DNA from: Parvularculaceae bacterium
GTDB taxonomy: Bacteria > Pseudomonadota > Alphaproteobacteria > Caulobacterales > Parvularculaceae
Reading direction: 5' to 3'
Assembly (NCBI GenBank): GCA_028280115.1
Contig: JANQMJ010000003.1
Span: forward strand, 1 to 64,000
DNA: 64,000 nucleotides
This document shows, in pieces, positions 58,342 through 64,000 of the stretch; within the stretch, counting starts at the first letter, position 1, and each line of letters starts with the position of its first letter. Below the pieces are notes generated by a model that worked only from the letters and a program-made list of their open reading frames with translations, searched no databases and was not told where the DNA came from. Position numbers and translations under genes: made by a program.

Positions 58342-59391
58342 TCAGTTGTGCCCAAAAAAATCTTCGTTTGTTTCGGCTTGGCAACGGAGAATGAATTTTT
58401 CAGAACTTTTTTGAATTTCAGCGTTGATAGAATCTAACCAGCCATCGGGTAACGAAAAGCTAATCGTTTTTCTTATTACCAGAGGATCTTTTGTTTTAGT
58501 GGCGTGATTTTTATCGAGCATCGATAGTACTTCATCAAGTGTATTGGGTATTTCTTGAAATTTGGCGAGATTTTCACCAAAAGCGCTGCGTATTAAGGCG
58601 ATCAAATTTTCAAACTCCTCCGGAGGATTCACGAAATAAAGGCTTTCTTCAATATCTATAATTCGACTCATATAGTCTCGTATGTAACGGCACAAACGAT
58701 GTATATCGTTCAGATTTCCGGATTTCCCAGGCATTCCCCACGCCTCTGTGAGAGAGGCCAAAAGCGGTTCAATAGGAGTAATGCTATTACTAATTTCGGC
58801 AAATTTTTCGTCTATCCATCGAAAGATATTATCATCATGAAGGTGCAATAATGGTCTCGTATATAAGCCTTCTCTTAAATCTTTCAGACGCTGCAACTCA
58901 GGGCCGTTGAGGTGGCGCATAAGTTCTGCTGTCAACCGCCACTCCCATCCTCGAGGTTTGTCAATCACTATTCGGCGGATAATTGCAGGATAATTACTAA
59001 ATGACTGCAACTCGCGTTCTTCAAGTTCAAAGCGCGTTTTATCTGAAACCGAGCCGAGTTCAGATGCGATGTAACGTTCATGTATTTCTAGCCAGCGAAA
59101 TAGCAATTCAGCTGTGAAATAATTTTCATCACGATCAATCTTTGCGTGGCAATTCCGACAAAGCCAAATTGCATTTGTAATTTCTGCTCTAGCCTCATCA
59201 TTCATGGTTGTAACGTAGCGTTTGCTTTTGGGGCGCGCACCGTGAATATGCGCCGCTTCGCCAATGATAGTTGCTGTAGTGTCGGTAGAGTTTGGTCCTA
59301 CTGTGAGAACTCTACAGTCAGGATTTGAGCATCTAAACGCAGAGCGTTTCGCAATTGTTTCTATAGTTTGTTTTGTAAAGTCTGGAGACAT
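58342..59391 (-). CDS. HNH endonuclease with a large C-terminal domain of unknown function
   Basis: A 349-residue protein. CSNPDC (Cys21, Cys26), then AAHIHGARP with His48 and His50, then NAIWLCRNCHAKID with Asn73, Cys78, Cys81 and His82, form a zinc-bound HNH nuclease domain (about 15-100). The C-terminal ~240 residues are helical (WRLTAELMRHLNGPELQRLKDLREGLY; LCRYIRDYMSRIIDIEESLYFV), with no motif that I recognise. Such HNH fusions are often anti-phage or restriction effectors. The gene is AT-rich against the flanks and sits among mobile-like repeats, so it is likely acquired. No partner gene is visible. Confidence 0.75.
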   Translation of the reverse strand: MSPDFTKQTIETIAKRSAFRCSNPDCRVLTVGPNSTDTTATIIGEAAHIHGARPKSKRYVTTMNDEARAEITNAIWLCRNCHAKIDRDENYFTAELLFRWLEIHERYIASELGSVSDKTRFELEERELQSFSNYPAIIRRIVIDKPRGWEWRLTAELMRHLNGPELQRLKDLREGLYTRPLLHLHDDNIFRWIDEKFAEISNSITPIEPLLASLTEAWGMPGKSGNLNDIHRLCRYIRDYMSRIIDIEESLYFVNPPEEFENLIALIRSAFGENLAKFQEIPNTLDEVLSMLDKNHATKTKDPLVIRKTISFSLPDGWLDSINAEIQKSSEKFILRCQAETNEDFFGHN

Positions 59392-59438
59392 TGATATCTA
59401 CTCTTATAGATAATCATAGCAAGTTTTTAACCTCACTC

Positions 59439-62400
59439 TTAAGCTGCTCTACGCTTTCCTTTCGCCGCTTTCTTCTTCGTCGCGCTGCGTTTCGCCCCCG
59501 GCTTGGCGTTCGGCGCCTTTGCCACCGAACCGGCCTTGAGCATGTCCTTGAGGAATTGCCCCGTATAGCTCTTGGCGACTTTGGCGACGTCTTCGGGCGT
59601 TCCCGCGGCGACGATGTCGCCGCCGCCGTCGCCGCCTTCGGGGCCGAGATCGATGATCCAGTCGGCCTGTTTAATGACGTCGAGATTGTGTTCGATGACG
59701 ACGACGGTGTTGCCGTTATCGGCGAGTTCCTGGATCACTTCCATGAGCTTCCTGACGTCCTCGAAGTGAAGGCCGGTGGTGGGCTCGTCGAGGATATAAA
59801 GCGTGCGGCCGGTGGCGCGTTTCGACAGTTCCTTGGAGAGCTTGACCCGCTGGGCCTCGCCGCCGGAAAGGGTCGTCGCCTGCTGGCCGATATGGATGTA
59901 GGAAAGCCCGACGCGGTTGAGGGTTTCCAGCTTGTCGCGGATCGACGGCACGGCCTTGAAGAATTCCGCCCCTTCCTCGACGGTCATGTCGAGGACGTCG
60001 GCGATGGACTTGCCCTTGAATTTCACTTCGAGGGTTTCGCGGTTATAGCGCGCGCCCTTGCAGACGTCGCAGGTGACATAGACGTCGGGCAAAAAGTGCA
60101 TCTCGATCTTGATGACGCCGTCGCCCTGGCACGCCTCGCAGCGCCCGCCCTTGACGTTGAACGAGAAACGCCCCGGCTTGTAGCCGCGGGCCTTGGCTTC
60201 GGGCAGGCCGGCGAACCAGTCGCGGATCGGCGTGAAGGCGCCGGTATAGGTCGCCGGATTCGAGCGCGGCGTGCGGCCGATGGGCGACTGGTCGATGTCG
60301 ATGACCTTGTCGAAATGTTCAAGGCCCAAGATTTTATCGTGCTCGGCGGGGGCGTCCTTGGAATTGTAAAGCCGGCGCGCGGCGGCCTTGTATAATGTCT
60401 CGATAATCAGGGTCGACTTGCCGCCGCCGGACACCCCGGTGACGCAGGTCAAAAGCCCGATGGGAATTTCCGCCTTGATATTTTTAAGATTGTTGGCGCG
60501 GGCGCCTTTGACGCGCACCGTCCTGCGCTTGTTGAAGGGCCGGCGCTCCGCAGGCACGGGAACACTCTTGCGGCCGGAAAGATAATCGCCGGTAAGGGAG
60601 GCCTTGGACGCCGTGATGTTGCGCACCGTCCCCTGCGCAACGATCTGCCCCCCGTGAATGCCGGCGCCGGGGCCGATATCGACAATATGGTCGGCGGCGC
60701 GGATCGCCTCTTCGTCATGTTCGACGACGATCACCGAATTGCCGAGATCGCGCAGGCGCTTGAGGGTTTCGAGCAGGCGCGCATTGTCGCGCTGATGCAG
60801 GCCGATGGACGGTTCGTCGAGGACGTATAAAACGCCGGTAAGCCCCGAGCCGATCTGCGAGGCGAGGCGGATGCGCTGGCTTTCCCCGCCCGACAGCGTG
60901 CCCGACGACCGCGACAGGGTGAGATAGTCGAGCCCCACATTGTTGAGAAAATGCAGCCGCTCGCGGATTTCCTTGAGGATGCGCGCGGCGATTTCCATTT
61001 CCTTTTTCGACAGGACTTTCTCAAGCGCGTCGAACCAGTTGCCCGCCGCCAGAATAGAAAACTGCGTCGCCTCGGAGATGGAAAGCGTTCCCACCTTCAC
61101 CGCCAGGGCTTCGGGCTTAAGGCGGAGCCCCTTGCACGCCTCGCAGTCGGTCACCGACTGAAAGCGGCCGAGTTCCTCGCGCACCCAGCTTGAGTCGGTT
61201 TCGCGCCAGCGCCGTTCGAGATTGGGAATGACCCCTTCGAAGGGCTTGACCACTTCATATTTGCGCGCGCCGTCGGCGTAGATGAATTTCACCTCTTCTT
61301 CGTCGGTGCCGTAAAGGACGACGTCCCGGGCCTCCTCGGGCAGTTCGTCGAAGGGAACGGTCATTTTGAATTTGTACTTACGCGCCAGCGCTTCGAGGGT
61401 CTGGGCGTAATAGGGCGAGGTGCCTTTCGACCACGGGGCGATCGCGCCCTTGTTCAAGGGAAGCGATCCGTCGGGCACGACGAGGTCCTCGTCGAACACC
61501 ATTTCCGTGCCGAGCCCGTCGCAGACGGGGCACGCGCCTGCCGGGGCGTTGAAAGAAAAAAGCCGCGGTTCGATCTCGTCGATGGTGAAGCCGGAGACCG
61601 GACAGGCGAATTTGGCGGAGAAGATGATGCGATGCGCGTTCCCCTCTCCCGCTTGCGGGAGAGGGGTTAGGGGTGAGGGCGGATCCGCGCGGTTTGTCTT
61701 TTTCTTTCCCCTCACCCCCGGCCCCTCTCCCTGGAGGGAGAGGGGAGAAGCATCCGCCCGTTCCGCAATTGCGATGCCGTCGGCGAGTTCGAGCGCGGTT
61801 TCGAACGAATCCGCCAGGCGCGATTCGATCCCCTTTTTGACCACGATGCGGTCGACCACCACTTCGATATCGTGCTTGACCTTCTTGTTGAGCGCCGGCA
61901 CGTCGGGGATTTCATAAAACGCCCCGTCGACCTTGACGCGCTGAAAGCCGCGCTTTTGCAGGTCGGCGAATTCCTTGCGGTATTCGCCCTTGCGGCCGCG
62001 CACGATGGGCGCGAGCAGATAAAACCGCGCGCCATCGCCTTCGGTCATCAGCCGGTCGACCATTTCCGTGACGGTCTGGGAGGCGATGGGCTCGCCGGTC
62101 GCCGGGGAATAGGGAACGCCGATCCGCGCCCATAACAGGCGCATATAGTCGTAGATTTCCGTCACCGTGCCGACGGTCGAGCGCGGATTGCGCGACGTCG
62201 TCTTCTGTTCGATGGAAATCGCCGGGGAAAGTCCTTCGATCTGATCGACATCGGGTTTTTGCATCAATTCCAGGAACTGGCGTGCATAAGCGGACAAACT
62301 TTCCACATAGCGGCGCTGGCCCTCGGCGTAGATCGTATCGAAGGCGAGGGAGGATTTGCCGGAGCCGGAAAGGCCGGTCATCACGATCAGCTTGTCGCGG

Positions 62401-62471
62401 GGCAGTTCAAGCGTCGCGTTTTTTAGATTGTGTTCGCGCGCCCCGACGACGCGGATCGATTTCAAACTCAT
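59439..62471 (-). CDS. uvrA: Excinuclease ABC subunit A, with in-frame repeat insertion
   Basis: A 1010-residue damage-recognition ATPase of nucleotide excision repair. Walker A sites are [12 protein letters not shown] (about 33-44) and [11 protein letters not shown]; signatures are [12 protein letters not shown] and [12 protein letters not shown]; zinc cysteines appear as CPVCDGLG and in CEACQGDG with CDVC. Residues about 242-278 ([17 protein letters not shown] to PLPQAGEGN) are the translation of a palindromic repeat, absent from normal UvrA. The C-terminus has a ~30-residue Lys/Ala-rich tail. A LexA box lies between it and the divergent ssb. Confidence 0.95.
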   Translation of the reverse strand: MSLKSIRVVGAREHNLKNATLELPRDKLIVMTGLSGSGKSSLAFDTIYAEGQRRYVESLSAYARQFLELMQKPDVDQIEGLSPAISIEQKTTSRNPRSTVGTVTEIYDYMRLLWARIGVPYSPATGEPIASQTVTEMVDRLMTEGDGARFYLLAPIVRGRKGEYRKEFADLQKRGFQRVKVDGAFYEIPDVPALNKKVKHDIEVVVDRIVVKKGIESRLADSFETALELADGIAIAERADASPLSLQGEGPGVRGKKKTNRADPPSPLTPLPQAGEGNAHRIIFSAKFACPVSGFTIDEIEPRLFSFNAPAGACPVCDGLGTEMVFDEDLVVPDGSLPLNKGAIAPWSKGTSPYYAQTLEALARKYKFKMTVPFDELPEEARDVVLYGTDEEEVKFIYADGARKYEVVKPFEGVIPNLERRWRETDSSWVREELGRFQSVTDCEACKGLRLKPEALAVKVGTLSISEATQFSILAAGNWFDALEKVLSKKEMEIAARILKEIRERLHFLNNVGLDYLTLSRSSGTLSGGESQRIRLASQIGSGLTGVLYVLDEPSIGLHQRDNARLLETLKRLRDLGNSVIVVEHDEEAIRAADHIVDIGPGAGIHGGQIVAQGTVRNITASKASLTGDYLSGRKSVPVPAERRPFNKRRTVRVKGARANNLKNIKAEIPIGLLTCVTGVSGGGKSTLIIETLYKAAARRLYNSKDAPAEHDKILGLEHFDKVIDIDQSPIGRTPRSNPATYTGAFTPIRDWFAGLPEAKARGYKPGRFSFNVKGGRCEACQGDGVIKIEMHFLPDVYVTCDVCKGARYNRETLEVKFKGKSIADVLDMTVEEGAEFFKAVPSIRDKLETLNRVGLSYIHIGQQATTLSGGEAQRVKLSKELSKRATGRTLYILDEPTTGLHFEDVRKLMEVIQELADNGNTVVVIEHNLDVIKQADWIIDLGPEGGDGGGDIVAAGTPEDVAKVAKSYTGQFLKDMLKAGSVAKAPNAKPGAKRSATKKKAAKGKRRAA
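61640..61746. repeat. Palindromic repeat inserted in the uvrA reading frame
   Basis: CCCCTCTCCCGCTTGCGGGA begins the left hairpin (61641-61666), then AGGGGTGAGGG; on the other side CCCCTCACCCCC, GGCCCCTCTCCCTGGAGGGA and GAGGGG. The whole is an imperfect palindrome. It keeps the frame and adds about 36 residues to UvrA. Confidence 0.85.
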
Positions 62472-62530
62472 GCGTGCTCTTTGTTGGTCACTTTATATAT
62501 GCGCGCGGCGCGCATGATCTTATATCGACG

Positions 62531-62559
62531 TTGACAGCAAGAACAAGATGTGAACATTA
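62531..62559 (+). promoter_or_regulatory. Candidate ssb promoter overlapping the LexA box
   Basis: TTGACA at 62531-62536 and a weak ACATTA at 62554-62559 are separated by 17 bases. The LexA box (62541-62555) lies between and overlaps the second hexamer, so LexA binding would block transcription. Confidence 0.5.
62541..62555. promoter_or_regulatory. LexA (SOS) box GAAC-N7-GAAC
   Basis: GAACAAGATGTGAAC matches the alphaproteobacterial LexA operator GAAC-N7-GAAC exactly. It lies in the 185-base gap between divergent uvrA and ssb, both typical SOS targets. Confidence 0.85.
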
Positions 62560-62656
62560 GATCGTACGCCCCGGATTTCTTTTGGGGATAAACATTCATT
62601 GAGCGCGACGCGAATCCGCGCGATCTGCATTTGCGCGCGCAAGACGGAGAAATTTT

Positions 62657-63100
62657 ATGGCTGGCAGCGTCAATAAAGTCATTTTGGTCGGCAATCTCGG
62701 GGCCGATCCTGAAGTCCGCAAATTTCAGAACGGCGGATCGGTTTGCAATCTCCGCGTGGCGACGTCGGATAGCTGGAAAGACCGAAATACCGGCGAAAGA
62801 CGGGAAAAAACCGAATGGCATAATGTTGCGATCTTTTCGGAAGGTTTGGTGCGCGTCGCCGAACAATATCTGCGAAAAGGCGCGAAAGTTTATCTTGAAG
62901 GCCAGCTTGAGACCCGAAAATGGCAGGACCGGGACGGCAACGACCGTTATACGACCGAAGTCGTGCTGCGTAATTTCAACTCTTCCATGGTGATGCTCGA
63001 CAGCAGAGGCGGCGGCGATCGTTCGGCGGGCGGAATGTCCGACCAAGGCGGTTCTTCCGGCGGTCAAAGTTACGAATTGGACGACGACATTCCGTTCTAA
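62657..63100 (+). CDS. ssb: Single-stranded DNA-binding protein
   Basis: A 147-residue OB-fold protein. [27 protein letters not shown] is the N-terminus, [51 protein letters not shown] continues the fold, and the Gly/Ser-rich tail ends in the protein-interaction tip DDDIPF. It coats single-stranded DNA in replication and repair. GACGGAG lies about 8 bases before the ATG. It is divergent from uvrA. Confidence 0.95.
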   Translation: MAGSVNKVILVGNLGADPEVRKFQNGGSVCNLRVATSDSWKDRNTGERREKTEWHNVAIFSEGLVRVAEQYLRKGAKVYLEGQLETRKWQDRDGNDRYTTEVVLRNFNSSMVMLDSRGGGDRSAGGMSDQGGSSGGQSYELDDDIPF

Positions 63101-63200
63101 ACGCGAAAACGAATCAAAAAACGACAAAAAATGCACATGCGCGCGTCGGTGTTGTGCATAAACAATACTTTTTTAGTAAATTACGTTATGGTTTAACTTT

Positions 63201-63220
63201 CGAATCATGATTCGGAGGTG
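63201..63220 (+). promoter_or_regulatory. Palindrome CGAATCATGATTCG merging with a strong ribosome binding site
   Basis: CGAATCATGATTCG (63201-63214) is a perfect 14-bp palindrome. Its last base begins GGAGGTG (63214-63220), an almost complete Shine-Dalgarno sequence 4 bases before the ATG of the KRKTA gene. A bound repressor or an RNA hairpin here could control translation. Confidence 0.6.
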
Positions 63221-63224
63221 AACC

Positions 63225-63608
63225 ATGGCGGTCAAAAGAAAAACGACCAAACGAAAAGCCACTAAGCGTAAAGCTACCAAGCGTAAGGCGACGAAGCGTA
63301 AAGCGCCGGCTCGCCGCAAAAAGGCTGTAAAGCGCAAAACAGCCAAGCGTAAAACCGCAAAACGCAAGACTGCGAAGCGGAAGACGGCCAAGCGCAAAAC
63401 AGCCAAGCGGAAAACTGCGAAACGCAAAACCGCGAAGCGTAAAACAGCCAAGCGGAAGACCGCGAAGCGGAAAACGGCCAAGCGGAAGACCGCAAAGCGC
63501 AAAACGGCGAAGCGGAAAACCGCAAAACGTCGCCCGGCCAAGCGTAAGACGGCCAAGCGCAAAACAGCCAAGCGGAAGACCGCGAAGCGTCGCACGAAGC
63601 GGCGGTAA
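63225..63608 (+). CDS. KRKTA-repeat, histone H1-like basic protein
   Basis: A 127-residue protein made almost entirely of Lys, Arg, Ala and Thr. Five units of the KRKAT/KRKTT type (residues 4-28) are followed by a short ARRKKAV spacer, then 13 exact copies of KRKTA, a variant KRRPA, three more KRKTA, and the end KRRTKRR. It resembles the tails of bacterial H1-like proteins (AlgP, HctB, BpH1), which bind and compact DNA, but has no globular domain. The codons vary between units, so the protein repeat is conserved beyond DNA identity. A perfect ribosome site precedes it and a terminator follows. Confidence 0.85.
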   Translation: MAVKRKTTKRKATKRKATKRKATKRKAPARRKKAVKRKTAKRKTAKRKTAKRKTAKRKTAKRKTAKRKTAKRKTAKRKTAKRKTAKRKTAKRKTAKRKTAKRRPAKRKTAKRKTAKRKTAKRRTKRR

Positions 63609-63615
63609 CGCCGGT

Positions 63616-63650
63616 AAATCAGCCTTAACGGCTTGATTTTCGGTGTTTTT
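63616..63650 (+). terminator. Terminator of the histone-like gene
   Basis: AATCAGCC and GGCTTGATT form a hairpin with one bulge, followed by TTTTCGGTGTTTTT. It begins 8 bases after the stop codon. Confidence 0.65.
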
Positions 63651-63815
63651 AGCGCGCCTCGCGCAGGGTGTTTTGAAGCATCGGACGCGCATTAAGAGGG
63701 GCCTGATATCGGCGTCAGGGTAGTTTGAAGCCGGTATTTTGCGGGGGAGATTCCCGCCACAAGACTTTCGAACCGACGGTTCTACAAAAACAGAATTCGC
63801 CAAGTGAATTCACCC

Positions 63816-63847
63816 AAAGCCCCGGCGTTGCATCGCCGGGGCTTTAC
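63816..63847. terminator. Rho-independent terminator
   Basis: AAAGCCCCGGCG and CGCCGGGGCTTT form a 12-bp perfect stem with loop TTGCAT. It would stop read-through in either direction before the last gene. Confidence 0.8.
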
Positions 63848-63957
63848 TTTCTTGGGGAAAACGTTTCGCATGCAAATTGAAGGACGGCTCGCCGAATCGA
63901 TATTTCGGCGCCGGCGCAGCCTTCAATCGCGATGGGTTTCTGACAAAGGGGGAAACA

Positions 63958-64000
63958 ATGCGTTATCCGCGCGATCGTTCCACGGGGAAACGCATGCAAT
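63958..64000 (+). CDS. Start of an unidentified gene, cut by the window edge
   Basis: ATG at 63958 follows AAGGGGG about 6 bases upstream and remains open to the end of the window. Only MRYPRDRSTGKRMQ is visible, which is too short for assignment. Confidence 0.5.
   Translation, partial: MRYPRDRSTGKRMQ

Larger units (their letters stand above)
63609..63957. other. Intergenic region after the histone-like gene
   Basis: No gene is visible in these 349 bases. It contains the terminator at 63616-63650, a second hairpin at 63816-63847, and two short GTTTTGAAGC/GTTTGAAGC repeats near 63670 and 63725. Confidence 0.6.

Noticed and set aside
63225..63608. Tandem DNA repeat resembling a CRISPR array or satellite
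   Set aside because: The repeat is coding: period 15 follows codons, synonymous changes occur between units, there is a strong ribosome site, and there are no spacers.

Overview
The window is a GC-rich, densely coded chromosomal segment of an alphaproteobacterium. The evidence is the gene content and order: yfgM-like/bamB/der; purM-purN next to a DUF2066 gene, hdaA, ppk1, ppx, rnd and aspS; an aerobic-type CobT; a polyhydroxyalkanoate-system protein; and an alphaproteobacterial LexA box (GAAC-N7-GAAC) between uvrA and ssb. The exact genus cannot be read from the sequence.

Layout. 1-1.03 kb: the 5' end of a type III restriction/helicase-like gene (leaving the window on the left), a Phd-type antitoxin gene overlapping it by four bases, and initiator tRNA-fMet with its terminator. 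1.1-10.1 kb: carboxylate-amine ligase plus N-formylglutamate amidohydrolase, a repeat-rich gap, ferredoxin-NADP reductase, an exported S9 peptidase, a quinone oxidoreductase, an MFS transporter and a DUF1801 protein. 10.3-19.2 kb: small membrane proteins, metG, two short-chain dehydrogenases, and an exported amidohydrolase/M20 hydrolase pair. 19.2-33.3 kb: an AT-rich orphan gene, then the conserved purMN, DUF2066-hdaA-ppk1-ppx, rnd and aspS block, and an M14 carboxypeptidase. 33.4-46.8 kb: an unusual acyltransferase coupled to a fused E1 alpha/beta 2-oxo acid dehydrogenase, a nitroreductase, two YceI proteins (one fused to cytochrome b561), cobT, a CoA transferase, an M13 peptidase, apt and nnrU. 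46.9-56.5 kb: yfgM-like/bamB/der, an SDR, a GyrI-like protein, a long repeat, a VOC protein and a lipoprotein-type KatG. 56.5-59.4 kb: two membrane proteins, a repeat hotspot around a SpoIIAA-like gene, and an AT-rich HNH nuclease gene. 59.4-64 kb: uvrA with a palindromic repeat inserted in frame, ssb, a KRKTA-repeat histone-like gene, and the start of one more gene.

Most genes are housekeeping. The accessory signal lies at the left edge (restriction/antitoxin beside a tRNA), at 19.2-19.7 kb, and at 57-59.4 kb. A family of short palindromic, MITE-like repeats sharing the end CCGCTCATTCCCG occurs at six or more places, a ~0.4 kb composite repeat occurs at 3.1 and 52.0 kb, and a further palindrome lies inside uvrA. 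The observations most worth following are the antitoxin/restriction overlap, the acyltransferase that lacks the malonyl-binding arginine next to the E1 fusion, the in-frame repeat in UvrA, the HNH gene in its repeat nest, the secreted KatG, and the KRKTA protein.
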